A stretch of DNA of 64,000 nucleotides from NCBI RefSeq assembly GCF_001667265.1, contig NZ_LZHW01000009.1, positions 62,001 to 126,000 on the forward strand. Direction: 5' to 3'. Within the stretch, counting starts at the first letter, position 1. Every line of letters starts with the position of its first letter. Origin of the DNA: Mycobacterium sp. ACS4331 (GTDB taxonomy: Bacteria > Actinomycetota > Actinomycetes > Mycobacteriales > Mycobacteriaceae). The notes under the pieces were generated by a model. The model was not told where the DNA came from. It saw only the letters and a program-made list of their open reading frames with translations, and did no database searches. Below are positions 1 through 9,239 of the stretch, one piece after another. A program made the translations under genes and the position numbers.

Positions 1-1122
1 TACCCCGAGGCGGTCGCCGACCTGCCCGCCACCCCGATCGACGACGAGATCGAGGGCGATCTGCTGCAGTACTCGTCGGGCACCACCGGCCGGCCCAAGG
101 GCATCAAACGAGAGCTGCCGCATCTGCCGCCGGCCGAGGTGCCCGGAATGATGGCGCTTCTGGTCAGCTTCTGGATGTCGCCCGACTCGGTGTACATCAG
201 CCCCGCACCGCTGTACCACACCGCACCCTCGGTGTGGTCGATGCAGGTGCAGGCCGCCGGCCACACCACGGTCGTGATGGAGAAGTTCGACGCCGAGGGC
301 TGCCTGGACGCCATCGCGAAGCACAAGGTGACCCACGGCCAGTTCGTGCCGGTGATGTTCACCCGCATGCTCAAACTGCCGCAGGACGTCCGCGCCTCGT
401 ACGACGTGTCCAGCCTCAAGCGGGTCATGCACGCCGCCGCGCCGTGCCCGGTCGAGGTCAAGAAGCAGATGATCGACTGGTGGGGGCCGATCGTCGACGA
501 GTACTACGCCTCCTCTGAGGCCATCGGCGCGACGCTGATCACCGCCGAGGAGTGGCTGACGCATCCCGGTTCGGTGGGCAAGGCGATGACCGGTGTGGTG
601 CACATCCTCGACGAGGACGGCAACGAACTGCCCGCCGGGCAGGCCGGCGAGGTGTACTTCGAGGGCGGCAACGACTTCGAATACCTCAACGACACCGAGA
701 AGACCGCCAAGTCGCGCAACACGCACGGGTGGAAGACGGTGGGCGACATCGGCTACGTCGACGAGGAGGGCTACCTCTACCTCACCGACCGCCGCCACCA
801 CATGATCATCTCCGGCGGAGTGAACATCTATCCGCAGGAGGCCGAGAACCTGCTCGTCACGCACCCCAAGGTGATGGACGCCGCGGTGTTCGGCATCCCG
901 GACGAGGAGATGGGGCAGAGCGTCAAGGGGGTCGTGCAGACCGTCGATGCGGCCGACGCCACCGACGAGTTCGCCGACGAGCTGCTGGGCTGGCTGCGGG
1001 ACCGCCTGGCACACTACAAGTGCCCGCGCAGCATCTCGTTCGAGGCCGAACTGCCGCGCACCGACACCGGAAAGCTCTACAAGCAGACCCTGATCGCCAA
1101 GTACGGCGGCGGCGCGTCATAG
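1..1122 (+). CDS. fadD4: Acyl-CoA synthetase, FadD4-like (5' truncated)
   Basis: AMP-forming fatty acyl-CoA/acyl-AMP ligase entering from the left edge; frame 1 is open from base 1, so the N-terminus lies outside the window. The P-loop motif YSSGTTGRPKG is read at about bases 70-105, and the late motifs YLTDRRHHMIISGG (adenylate-binding hinge) and PRTDTGKLYKQ (C-terminal catalytic lysine) are intact. It would activate a carboxylic acid to its CoA thioester in the cytosol. The downstream crotonase starts 7 nt after the stop, so the two are probably co-transcribed. Position next to a FadE/LipW/LipC block matches Rv0214 (fadD4) of M. tuberculosis; the substrate cannot be told from sequence. Confidence 0.9.
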   Translation, partial: YPEAVADLPATPIDDEIEGDLLQYSSGTTGRPKGIKRELPHLPPAEVPGMMALLVSFWMSPDSVYISPAPLYHTAPSVWSMQVQAAGHTTVVMEKFDAEGCLDAIAKHKVTHGQFVPVMFTRMLKLPQDVRASYDVSSLKRVMHAAAPCPVEVKKQMIDWWGPIVDEYYASSEAIGATLITAEEWLTHPGSVGKAMTGVVHILDEDGNELPAGQAGEVYFEGGNDFEYLNDTEKTAKSRNTHGWKTVGDIGYVDEEGYLYLTDRRHHMIISGGVNIYPQEAENLLVTHPKVMDAAVFGIPDEEMGQSVKGVVQTVDAADATDEFADELLGWLRDRLAHYKCPRSISFEAELPRTDTGKLYKQTLIAKYGGGAS

Positions 1123-1129
1123 TGAACCG

Positions 1130-2071
1130 GTGATCATCGTCGACCTGTCGGAGCCCGCGCCCCTGTCTGAGGGGGCCTGTCCGGCAGGCGTCGTGATCGC
1201 GACCGGCGACCCCGCGCACCCCAACGCCGAGTTCTGGCTGCAGCGCGCGACTTTCACCCTCGTCGAGGGGCAGGCTCAGGATCCCCGCACGGTGGCCGTG
1301 CCGTCCGTCGATGAGGCGCTGGCGGACCTGACCGACCGGCTGACGCGGTGGCCGCAGGCCGCGGCGGTCTGCGACGACGTGCTCCGCGCCGTCGATGTGC
1401 ACGCGCCCGCGATGCCTGGCGTGATCACCGAATCATTGGCGTATTCGACGCTGCAGTCGGGCTCGGAGTTCGCGCGCTGGCTCACCGAGCGCGGGCCGGC
1501 CCAGGTCCCGAGGAACCCCGATCCCGTCCTGGCCCACCGTGACGGCGACACGCTGCACGTGCTGTTCAACCGACCCCAGCGGCACAACGCGTTCAGCACC
1601 GACGCGCGGGCCGCGCTGCTCGAGGCGCTCGACGTCGCGCTGCTGGACCCCGGCATCGACGAGGTGGTGCTGTCGGGGGCCGGTCCGTCGTTCTGCAGCG
1701 GCGGTGATCTCGCCGAGTTCGGCACGTTCGACGATCCGGCCAGCGCGCACCTGGCCCGCACGCGCTACAGCCCCGCACTGGCACTCGATGCGCTGACCGC
1801 GCGCCTCGGCCCCGCCTGCCGGGCCCAGCTGCACGGCCGCACGCTGGGCAGCGGCCTGGAGATGGCGGCGTTCTGCGGCACCGTGCGCTGCACCCCCGGC
1901 ACGGTCTTCGGTCTGCCCGAGTTGTCGCTGGGGCTGATCCCGGGCGCCGGTGGCACCGTGAGCATCACGCGACGAATCGGCCGGTGGCGCACCGCCCACC
2001 TGGTGTTGTCTGGTCAGACGATCGACGCCGACACCGCGCTGGCCTGGGGGCTGATCGACGCGATCGACTGA
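1130..2071 (+). CDS. Crotonase-fold enoyl-CoA hydratase/isomerase-like protein with N-terminal extension
   Basis: The crotonase core begins only around residue 130 (DTLHVLFNRPQRHNAFS) and carries the oxyanion-hole motifs GPSFCSGGDLAEFG and GRTLGSGLEMAAFC, then GLPELSLGLIPGAGG. About 125 residues of unrelated sequence precede the core. The protein stops right after AWGLIDAID, so the C-terminal helices that usually complete the fold and trimer are missing. Start is GTG at 1130, 7 nt after the fadD4 stop. It probably acts on a CoA thioester in the same pathway as the flanking ligase and CoA-transferase. The usual hydratase glutamates are not obvious, so isomerase, hydrolase or decarboxylase activity is possible. 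Confidence 0.8.
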   Translation: MIIVDLSEPAPLSEGACPAGVVIATGDPAHPNAEFWLQRATFTLVEGQAQDPRTVAVPSVDEALADLTDRLTRWPQAAAVCDDVLRAVDVHAPAMPGVITESLAYSTLQSGSEFARWLTERGPAQVPRNPDPVLAHRDGDTLHVLFNRPQRHNAFSTDARAALLEALDVALLDPGIDEVVLSGAGPSFCSGGDLAEFGTFDDPASAHLARTRYSPALALDALTARLGPACRAQLHGRTLGSGLEMAAFCGTVRCTPGTVFGLPELSLGLIPGAGGTVSITRRIGRWRTAHLVLSGQTIDADTALAWGLIDAID

Positions 2072-2091
2072 GGGGCAGGGACAATTCCGCC

Positions 2092-3225
2092 ATGGGCAGC
2101 CTCGGCATCACCGATTCGGTGCTCTCGCGCGCACAGGCCGTCGCCGACGACCTGTCTGCCCACGCCGACGGCTTGAGCCGCCGTGTCGACGCCTGGGAAC
2201 TGCTCTCCGGCCGGGCCGCGCTGCTCGACCTGGCCCCGCGGGGCCGGGTCTCCGCCGGAGGAGCCACCCGACTGCTGCGCACCGTCGACGGCTGGACCGC
2301 GTTGACGCTGTCGCGCGACGACGACCTCGCCGCGGTCCCCGCGCTGCTCGAGTCCGATGCGGCCGCGGACGATCCGTGGCCGGCCATCGAACTCTGGGCC
2401 GCCGCCCGGCCGACCGGTGAGGTCGTGGAACGCGGAGTGCTGCTGGGCCTTCCGGTGGCAGCCCTCGGTGAGGTCGAGGCCGCGTCCCCGCGGGTGATCG
2501 GCTGTGGCACCGCGGGTCCGACGCGGCCGCCCGCGGATCTGCTGGTGGTGGACCTGTCCTCGATGTGGGCCGGACCGCTGTGCGGGCAACTGCTGGCCCA
2601 GGCGGGTGCGGTCGTGGTCAAGGTCGAGAGCCCCGGCCGGCCCGATGGCACCCGGCTGGGACCGCGCCGGTTCTTCGACTGGATGAACGGTGGAAAGCTG
2701 TGCTATGCAGTGGATTTCGACCGAGACCGGGAAGCGCTGAGCAGGCTGCTTCAGGCCGCCGACGTGGTGCTGGAGGGGTCACGCCCCGATGCGTTGGCGC
2801 GTCGCGGCCTCGGGCCGCACGACCTTCCGCCCCTGCCGGGCCGGGTGTGGCTGCGCGTCACCGGGTACGGCACGGATGTGGCCGGCCGCGATCGCGTGGC
2901 CTTCGGTGACGACGCCGCCGTGGCCGGCGGACTCGTGGGCCGCGGCGCCGACAGTCCGGTGTTCATCGGTGACGCCATCGCCGACCCGTTGACCGGACTC
3001 ACCGCCGCCCACGCGGTGCTCGACGCGGTGCGGCGCGGCGGGGGACTGCTGGTCGAGGTGGCGATGTCCGCGGTCGCGGCCACCTACGCAGCGGATCCGC
3101 GCGGTGCTGTCGTCGGTGCCCCAGCGGCCGCACCGGCCACGATCCCTTCGGCTGCAGCCGAATTGGGGGCTCAGCAGGCCGAGGTCGAATCTCTGGTGGC
3201 CCAGCGGATCGGTCCCTCGTGCTGA
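2092..3225 (+). CDS. Family III (CaiB/BaiF) CoA-transferase
   Basis: 377-residue formyl-CoA-transferase-like protein that would move CoA between carboxylic acids. The family signature is the block LLVVDLSSMWAGPLCGQLL followed by AGAVVVKVESPGRPDGTR, the CoA-binding segment, near residues 148-185. A conserved acidic stretch AFGDDAAVAGG follows near residue 270 and may hold the Asp nucleophile. The ATG at 2092 is chosen because a purine-rich GAGGGGCAGGGA lies just upstream and the reading frame further upstream overlaps the crotonase gene. Its stop overlaps the next gene's GTG by 7 nt, so 1-4541 looks like one operon. Substrate unknown. Confidence 0.87.
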   Translation: MGSLGITDSVLSRAQAVADDLSAHADGLSRRVDAWELLSGRAALLDLAPRGRVSAGGATRLLRTVDGWTALTLSRDDDLAAVPALLESDAAADDPWPAIELWAAARPTGEVVERGVLLGLPVAALGEVEAASPRVIGCGTAGPTRPPADLLVVDLSSMWAGPLCGQLLAQAGAVVVKVESPGRPDGTRLGPRRFFDWMNGGKLCYAVDFDRDREALSRLLQAADVVLEGSRPDALARRGLGPHDLPPLPGRVWLRVTGYGTDVAGRDRVAFGDDAAVAGGLVGRGADSPVFIGDAIADPLTGLTAAHAVLDAVRRGGGLLVEVAMSAVAATYAADPRGAVVGAPAAAPATIPSAAAELGAQQAEVESLVAQRIGPSC

Positions 3226-4541
3226 TCCGGCGGGCGGCGCTGCTCGACGGCGCCGTGGTCGATGTGCGGGTCGCCGACACCGTCACCGAGGTCGGCCCGA
3301 ACCTTACGGCGGGCAGCGGGGAGGAGGTGCTCGACGCCCGTGGCGGTCTGGTGTTGCCGGGCCTGCATGACCACCACGTGCATCTTCTGGCCACCGCCGC
3401 GGCGCTCGACTCGGTGCGGGTGGGGCCGCCGCGGTCTCGCGCCGAGTTCGCCGCGGCACTGCGGTCCGCTCCGGCCGACACCGATGGCTGGGTGCGCGCG
3501 GTCGGTTATCACGACTCGGTGGCCGGTCCGCTGGATCGCGCGGTGCTCGACGACCTGGTGCCGGACCGGCCCGTGCGTGTGCAGCACCGCAGTGGCGCGA
3601 TGTGGGTGCTGAACTCGGCTGCGCTGGCCCGTGTGGGGCTGCGCGAGCACGCCGACGGCCGACTGTTCCGTACGGACGCGCTGGCGAACTGGCCGCGGCG
3701 GGTGCCCGCGCTGGGCCCGCTGAGTGCGGTGCTGACGTCCTACGGCGTGACCGGGCTGACGGAGGCCACCCCGGGGCAGAGCCGCGCCGACATCGAAAAC
3801 CTCGCTGCCGCAAGGCGTTCCGGCGAACTGCGGCAGCGCCTGCACTGCATGGCGCCACCGGAGGTCGAGGGGGTCGGCGGGGTCACGTTCGGTGCCACCA
3901 AAGTCATCCTGGACGACCCGACGCTGGATCTGGACGCACTGACCGAATGGGTTCGGCGCTGCCATGACGGCGGGCGTGCGGTCGCGGTGCACTGCGTGAC
4001 CGACAGCCAACTGGTGGTGGCACTTGCCGCGATGCGCGCCGCGGGCCCCCGCAGAGGGGATCGGATCGAGCACGCCGCGGTGGTACCGCCCGACCTGCTC
4101 GGGGATCTGGCCGAACTCGGCGTCACGGTCGTGACGCAGCCCAACCTCGTCGCCGAGCGGGGCGACGAGTATCTGAACGACGTTCCGGTGACGCAGCAGT
4201 CCGATCTGTGGCGCGTGGGGACTCTGCTGGAGGCCGGCGTCGCGGTGGCGCTGTCCACCGACACCCCGTTCGGCGCCGCCGACCCATGGGCCGCGATGCG
4301 TGCCGCGGTGCGCCGACAGACCCCATCGGGTGCGATTCTGGGTGGGGCCGAACGTGTTTCACCACGCACGGCGGTGACGATGTTCCTCGGCCACGCGTCG
4401 GACCCGGCCCGTCCCCGCGCCGTGGCCGCCGGACAGCCCGGTGACCTCGTGGTGCTGTCGGCCGGGCCGCGGGAGGTCCTGAACACGCTGGTCGCCGAGA
4501 TGGTCTCGGCGACCATCATCGGCGGTGAGCTTGTCCGGTGA
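3219..4541 (+). CDS. Amidohydrolase-superfamily metal-dependent hydrolase
   Basis: 440-residue TIM-barrel amidohydrolase. The N-terminal beta-sandwich strand (LIRRAALLDGAVVDVRV) leads to the metal-binding motif GLHDHHVHLLA. Further barrel ligands are suggested by VAVHCVTD and RIEHAAVV, and the catalytic Asp by ALSTDTPFGAADPW. The overall plan is that of the YtcJ/imidazolonepropionase group, which hydrolyse amide or ester bonds in cyclic substrates. GTG start inside the end of the CoA-transferase gene (7-nt overlap) points to translational coupling. It ends one base before the convergent FadE gene stop. With CoA-transfer and crotonase partners, a role in degrading a cyclic acid or lactam is plausible but inferred. 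Confidence 0.85.
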   Translation: MLIRRAALLDGAVVDVRVADTVTEVGPNLTAGSGEEVLDARGGLVLPGLHDHHVHLLATAAALDSVRVGPPRSRAEFAAALRSAPADTDGWVRAVGYHDSVAGPLDRAVLDDLVPDRPVRVQHRSGAMWVLNSAALARVGLREHADGRLFRTDALANWPRRVPALGPLSAVLTSYGVTGLTEATPGQSRADIENLAAARRSGELRQRLHCMAPPEVEGVGGVTFGATKVILDDPTLDLDALTEWVRRCHDGGRAVAVHCVTDSQLVVALAAMRAAGPRRGDRIEHAAVVPPDLLGDLAELGVTVVTQPNLVAERGDEYLNDVPVTQQSDLWRVGTLLEAGVAVALSTDTPFGAADPWAAMRAAVRRQTPSGAILGGAERVSPRTAVTMFLGHASDPARPRAVAAGQPGDLVVLSAGPREVLNTLVAEMVSATIIGGELVR

Positions 4542-5705
4542 TCAGTGCGGCAGATCGCGGAACGCGGTCTCGCGGTAGGGCTCCGGTTCCTTCGGCAGGC
4601 CCAGGACCCGCTCGCCGACGATGTTGCGCTGGATCTGGTCGGTGCCGCCGCCGATCGAGGTGAAGTAGGCGTTCAGCGTCCGGAACGTCACGCCGTCACC
4701 GACCGGGTTGTCCGGGCCCGTCAGCATCGACTCGGCTTCGACGATCTCGGTCTGCACTCGCGCGGTGTCGTGCAGGATCCGTGACATGGCGATCTTGCCC
4801 AGCGCCATCAAGGTCATACCCTCGATACCGCCGGAGGCCTTGGCGCGCGCGGTGTTCCATTTGTTCACCGCGACCAGCGAGTCGATCCTGGCGATCTGTT
4901 GACGGGTGTGGCTGTCCTCGAGCTTGCCGAACGTGCGGGCCAGGTCGATCAGGCTGTCCTTGGGCTTCGCGTTCTGCACGGGCGACTTGCCGCCTTCGCG
5001 GGAGGTGCGGGCCAGATCACCCATCAGGCGGCGCTCATAACCCAGCGCGGTCTGCAGCACCCCCCAGCCGCCGTTGAGCTCACCGATCAGGTTCGCGGCC
5101 GGCACCAACGCGTCGGTGATGAACACCTCGTTGAACTCCGACTCACCGGTGATCTGGTGGATCGGACGCACTTCGACGCCGTCCTGGCGCATCGGGAACA
5201 TGAAGAAGCTGATGCCGCGGTGCTTGGGCACATCCCAGTCGGTGCGGGCGATCAGCAGGCCGTAGTCGGCCGTCGCCGCGAACGACGTCCACACCTTCTG
5301 GCCGTTGATGACGAAGTTCTCGCCGTCCCGGTCGGCGCGCGTGCGCAGGCCCGCGAGGTCGGACCCGGCGCCGGGTTCGCTGTAGAGCAGGCACCACCTG
5401 CTCTCACCGCGGATGGCCGGCGGGATCAGGCGGCGCTTCTGCTCCTCGGTGCCGTGGTCGTGCAGCGTGCAGGCGAACAGGTTGGATCGGTCATGACCGG
5501 TGCCTTTGGCGCCCACGGCAGCGAATTCGGCTGCCACGATCCGTGATTCGGCGTCACTGAGGCCGCGGCCATACCACTCGGGCTCCCAGCTGGGCACCGC
5601 CCAGCCGTTCTCGAAGACCAGGTCGGCCCATTCGGCACGGTCCATGCCGGGCTTGAAGTTGGCGGCCAGCCACTCTCGGACCTCGGTGCGGATGTCGGTG
5701 CTCAT
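4542..5705 (-). CDS. Acyl-CoA dehydrogenase, FadE-type (pair with next gene)
   Basis: 387-residue flavin-dependent acyl-CoA dehydrogenase that would form the alpha-beta double bond of an acyl-CoA. Seen motifs: CLLYSEPGAGSDLAGLRTRA (FAD/substrate loop), GQKVWTSFA, and the C-terminal GGGTDQIQRNIVGERVLGLP block. ATG at 5705 overlaps the stop of the upstream FadE gene by 1 nt (TGATG), so the two are translationally coupled. Adjacent unlike FadE genes often encode heterotetrameric dehydrogenases in mycobacteria, as in the ChsE steroid enzymes; that pairing is inferred. Around Rv0215c (fadE3) in the syntenic block, but direct orthology is uncertain. Confidence 0.9.
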   Translation of the reverse strand: MSTDIRTEVREWLAANFKPGMDRAEWADLVFENGWAVPSWEPEWYGRGLSDAESRIVAAEFAAVGAKGTGHDRSNLFACTLHDHGTEEQKRRLIPPAIRGESRWCLLYSEPGAGSDLAGLRTRADRDGENFVINGQKVWTSFAATADYGLLIARTDWDVPKHRGISFFMFPMRQDGVEVRPIHQITGESEFNEVFITDALVPAANLIGELNGGWGVLQTALGYERRLMGDLARTSREGGKSPVQNAKPKDSLIDLARTFGKLEDSHTRQQIARIDSLVAVNKWNTARAKASGGIEGMTLMALGKIAMSRILHDTARVQTEIVEAESMLTGPDNPVGDGVTFRTLNAYFTSIGGGTDQIQRNIVGERVLGLPKEPEPYRETAFRDLPH

Positions 5706-6817
5706 CAGGCCCCCTTCAAGGTCAGGTAGCGCTCGCGGTGCGAGGCGGGGCTGCCGAACAGCTGCGCGTCGCCGCGGGCTCGGCGCAGGTACAGATGTGC
5801 GGGATGCTCCCAGGTGAATCCGATACCGCCGTGCGCCTGGATCGCCGTCGCGGCGACGAACACGAAGGCATCCGAGCAGTAGGACTGGGCCAGCGCGAGG
5901 TCCGCGGCGGCGTCTTCGGCACCTGCGTCGATCGCCGCGGCGACATGGCGCGCGGCCGAAATCGCCGACTCCGCTTCGAGCAGCATGTCGGCGCACATGT
6001 GCTTGACGGCCTGGAAGCTGCCGATCGCGCGGCCGAACTGGAAGCGCGTCTTGGCGTAGTCGACGGCGATGCGCATGGCCCGGTGGGCCCCGCCGGCCTG
6101 TTCGCTGACGAGCGCGACGCCGCCGGTCTGCAGCGCCGCGGCGAACGCATCAGCGCCCGCGCCGGCCGCACCGACCAGACGCGCCGGGGTGTCGGTAAAG
6201 CGCAGGCAGCTCAGTTTGCGGGTCAGGTCGACGGTGGTCAGCGGAACGGGCTCGAAACCGGCCGCCGCGCGCTCGACGGCGAACACCGATGGTCCCTCGC
6301 TGGTCTGGGCGAGCACGTAGACGACACCGGCAGGAGCCGCGTCGAGCACGAAGTTCTTCTCACCGGTCAGCTGCCACTGCCCCCCGGACTCGGTGGCCGT
6401 GGTGCTCAGGTCCACCGGCACGGAGGCCGACCGCCCCTCGGCGAAGGCCACGGTCGCGATCAGTTCACCGGCGGCGATGCGGGGAAGCACGGCCTTCTGC
6501 TCGGCTTCGTCGCCGACGGCGCGCAGCAGTGCGGGCGTCAGCACTGCGGTCGCCAGGAACGGTCCGCACGACAGCGCGGCGCCCAACTCCTCGACCACGA
6601 TGCCGAGGTCGGACAGGCTCGCACCCGCGCCGCCGAGATCCTCCGGGATCAGGAGTCCGACGAGACCCATGTCCGCGAGTTCCTGCCAGACCAGCTCGTC
6701 GAAAGCGGTGTCGGTCGCCATCAGCTCGCGCACCCGAGCCTCGGTGAAATGCCTGGTGGTCAAGGCCGCAACGGCCTCGCGCAACGCCTTCTGCTCGGCG
6801 GTCACACTCACTTTCAT
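5705..6817 (-). CDS. Acyl-CoA dehydrogenase, FadE-type (partner subunit)
   Basis: 370-residue acyl-CoA dehydrogenase family member. The N-terminal helical domain (AEQKALREAVAALTTRHF) is followed by a beta-domain with LTGEKNFVLDAAPAG and the C-terminal block AIQAHGGIGFTWEHPAHLYLRRA. The usual arginine-rich FAD site is degenerate, as in one subunit type of heteromeric FadE pairs. The ATG at 6817 is preferred; a longer open frame upstream has no ribosome site. First gene of a two-gene minus-strand operon, separated from lipW by about 80 nt. Substrate unknown. Confidence 0.88.
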   Translation of the reverse strand: MKVSVTAEQKALREAVAALTTRHFTEARVRELMATDTAFDELVWQELADMGLVGLLIPEDLGGAGASLSDLGIVVEELGAALSCGPFLATAVLTPALLRAVGDEAEQKAVLPRIAAGELIATVAFAEGRSASVPVDLSTTATESGGQWQLTGEKNFVLDAAPAGVVYVLAQTSEGPSVFAVERAAAGFEPVPLTTVDLTRKLSCLRFTDTPARLVGAAGAGADAFAAALQTGGVALVSEQAGGAHRAMRIAVDYAKTRFQFGRAIGSFQAVKHMCADMLLEAESAISAARHVAAAIDAGAEDAAADLALAQSYCSDAFVFVAATAIQAHGGIGFTWEHPAHLYLRRARGDAQLFGSPASHRERYLTLKGA

Positions 6818-6900
6818 GCCAACAGTGTCACAGACGCCGCAAGCATGCGCGACGCCGGGTTGACACGTGTCGAGTTTTTCTGCCGACGTCCCCGCGGTGC

Positions 6901-7803
6901 TCAGGCCAGCGCGGCCGCCAGGCTCTCGCACTGGGCGCGGAAGAACTTCTTCGAGACATGCTTCTGCGGGGCGATCTGATCGAAGCCGTGGAACGCGCCC
7001 TCGACGATGTCGACCGTGCAGGGCACGCCGGCCGCGCGCAGTCTTTCGGCGTAGGCGAGATCCTCGTCGTGGAACAGGTCGAGGGTTCCCACACCGACCC
7101 AGGCCGGGGGCAGACCGGCCAGGTCCGTGCGGCGCGCGGGCACGACGGCATCGGGATCGGCGTCGCCCAGATAGGACTGCCAGCCGAACTGGTTGCTGCG
7201 GGCATCCCAGAGGCGGAAGCCGGGATTGTCGCCCCGGTTGTCCCTGCCGGTGCGGTCGTCGAGCATCGGATAGACCAGGTGCTGAGCCACCGGCGTGACT
7301 TCGCCTCGGTCACGGGCCAGGAACGCCAACTGTGCCGCCAGGCCGCCGCCGGCGCTGCCGCCGGCGATCACGATCCGGTCCGGATCCACCGACGGCAGCC
7401 GCGCCAGCCAGGTCAGCGCGGAGTGGCACTGCTCCAGCGCGGTGGGATGGCGGTGCTCCGGCGACAGCCCGTATTCCACGGCGGCAGTGGTGATCCCGAG
7501 TTCCTCGGTGAACCTGCGGCAGAGATGGTCGTCCTGGGCGGCCGTGCCGATGACATAGCCGCCGCCGTGCAGCCAGAGCATCGCGGGTCCCGGTGAACGC
7601 TGACCGGCCGGGCGATGCAGGCGGATCTCGACACCGTCGCTGGTGGTCAGCACCAGAAGGTTCTTGGCGGGCAGGCGCTTCTGCAGTCGCGACCCCATCC
7701 GGAACAGCGGGAGCGTGGTGGCGCGGATCGGTGAACGCGGGACGACGCGGGCCGCCTGCCGAAGGTCGGGATGCACCCAGTGCCGCGAGGTCTCGACCGC
7801 CAT
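6901..7803 (-). CDS. lipW: Alpha/beta-hydrolase esterase of the HSL family, LipW-like
   Basis: 300-residue serine esterase/lipase. The hormone-sensitive-lipase oxyanion motif HGGGYVIG precedes the nucleophile elbow IAGGSAGGGLAAQLAF; the His of the triad is probably in GAFHGFDQI near the C-terminus. No signal peptide or membrane helix is evident, so it is likely cytosolic or peripherally membrane-bound, hydrolysing short-chain esters or acylglycerols. ATG at 7803. It lies between a FadE pair and lipC, the same relative position as Rv0217c. Confidence 0.88.
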   Translation of the reverse strand: MAVETSRHWVHPDLRQAARVVPRSPIRATTLPLFRMGSRLQKRLPAKNLLVLTTSDGVEIRLHRPAGQRSPGPAMLWLHGGGYVIGTAAQDDHLCRRFTEELGITTAAVEYGLSPEHRHPTALEQCHSALTWLARLPSVDPDRIVIAGGSAGGGLAAQLAFLARDRGEVTPVAQHLVYPMLDDRTGRDNRGDNPGFRLWDARSNQFGWQSYLGDADPDAVVPARRTDLAGLPPAWVGVGTLDLFHDEDLAYAERLRAAGVPCTVDIVEGAFHGFDQIAPQKHVSKKFFRAQCESLAAALA

Positions 7804-7930
7804 ACCGTCGACCCTACTGTGGAGCTCGGGCCAGTCCTGCTGAAGTGCTCGCCTTCACGATCAGCGCGGCGTGTCGCGCCCCGACACGCGCCGGGTGTGA
7901 CGTCGAGTAGACAGTTTGGCGAAGTTGTCG

Positions 7931-7958
7931 TTACCGGTGGGTAGTGCGGGGGTACTCT
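7931..7958 (+). promoter_or_regulatory. Predicted lipC promoter giving a leaderless mRNA
   Basis: TTACCG (7931-7936) and TACTCT (7953-7958) are separated by 16 nt and fit a mycobacterial SigA promoter. The -10 ends 7 nt before ATG 7965, so the message would start at or beside the start codon. This decides the start at 7965 over the in-frame upstream candidate at 7944, which would lie inside the promoter. Confidence 0.5.
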
Positions 7959-7964
7959 CGCGAA

Positions 7965-9185
7965 ATGACGGTCAGACCCGAGACCCGGTTTCCGGGTCCG
8001 ACGTTGTGGTCCCGCGCCAACTGGCTGCTGCGCGCACGCCCTTCCGACTACGTGCTGGCGGCCAGCCTCGCCTCGACGCAGCTGCCGGTCGTCGGCAGGC
8101 ACTTGGAACCCCTCGGCGGGTACGCCGCGATGAGCGTGTGGGGCATGCGGCACGCCCCGGACATCGTCGCCGCATCGGCGAAGTCATGGTTCGCCCCCGG
8201 CGCGGGTGAACTCCGCAGGAGTCAGCGGGATCAGACCCACGCGGTCTCCCATGCGGCGCTGCGCGGGGTCGTCCCACCCGCTGACCTCGAGATCGAGTGG
8301 CCGGCGCCAGAGCGCACCCCGCCGGTGCTCAAGGCGCTCGAACACCGCCGGCATCTGCACCGCGGATCGGTGCGCTACGGCGACAGCCCAACCCAGCTGC
8401 TGGACGTCTGGCGTCGCAAAGACCTGCCGGCAGGCGCACCCGTGATGATCTTCGTCCCGGGTGGGGCATGGGTGCACGGAAGCCGAATCCTGCAGGGGTA
8501 CGCGCTGATGTCGCACCTCGCGGAGAACGGGTGGGTGTGTCTTTCGGTCGACTACCGCGTGTCGCCCAACCACCGCTGGCCTCAGCACGTGCACGACGTC
8601 AAGGCCGCGATCGCGTGGGCGCGCGCCAACGTCGACAGGTTCGGCGGTGATCGCAACTTCGTGGCGATCGCCGGCTGTTCGGCGGGCGGGCATCTGGCGG
8701 CGCTGGCCGGTCTGACCGCCAATGACCCGGCGTTCCAAGAACATCTGGCGGACGGGTCGGACACGTCGGTCGACGCGGTCGTCGGGATCTACGGGCGCTA
8801 CGACTGGGAGGACAGGTCCACCACGGAACGGGTGCGGTTCGTCGACTTCCTCGAGCGCGTCGTCGTCAAGCAGCGCATCGACGCCAACCCCGGGGTCTTC
8901 CGCGATGCGTCGCCGATCGCCAGGGTGCATCGCGATGCGCCGCCGTTCTTCGTGGTGCACGGCAGCGGGGACACCATCATCCCGGTCGAGCAGGCCCGCG
9001 CCTTCGTGCACCGGCTGCGGGACGTGTCGACATCGCCGGTCGGATACGTCGAACTCCCAGGCGCCGGGCACGCGTTCGACATGACCGACGGTGCGCGCAC
9101 GGGTTCTGCCGCGACGGCAATTAAGCTGTTCCTCAATGAGATTCATCGCACTCGTCACACAATCGGGGCCAAACAGATCATCTGA
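7965..9185 (+). CDS. lipC: Esterase/lipase, LipC-like alpha/beta hydrolase
   Basis: 406-residue carboxylesterase. The N-terminal 120 residues are a helical region shared with LipC/LipO proteins. The hydrolase domain follows, with oxyanion loop VPGGAWVHGS, nucleophile elbow AGCSAGGHLAALAG, acidic residue in HGSGDTIIPVEQ and catalytic His in GAGHAFD. M. tuberculosis LipC (Rv0220) is a cell-surface esterase of about 403 residues; no classical signal peptide is visible here. The following WS/DGAT starts 54 nt downstream, as Rv0221 follows lipC. The protein resembles the opposite-strand esterase at 10624-11922 across the whole catalytic domain, so the two are paralogues flanking the acyltransferase. 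Confidence 0.9.
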   Translation: MTVRPETRFPGPTLWSRANWLLRARPSDYVLAASLASTQLPVVGRHLEPLGGYAAMSVWGMRHAPDIVAASAKSWFAPGAGELRRSQRDQTHAVSHAALRGVVPPADLEIEWPAPERTPPVLKALEHRRHLHRGSVRYGDSPTQLLDVWRRKDLPAGAPVMIFVPGGAWVHGSRILQGYALMSHLAENGWVCLSVDYRVSPNHRWPQHVHDVKAAIAWARANVDRFGGDRNFVAIAGCSAGGHLAALAGLTANDPAFQEHLADGSDTSVDAVVGIYGRYDWEDRSTTERVRFVDFLERVVVKQRIDANPGVFRDASPIARVHRDAPPFFVVHGSGDTIIPVEQARAFVHRLRDVSTSPVGYVELPGAGHAFDMTDGARTGSAATAIKLFLNEIHRTRHTIGAKQII

Positions 9186-9239
9186 ACCACCCTCCGCTGT
9201 AATGTCCCGTGCTAGGGCGGGGCGAAACGGAGGGGTGCG

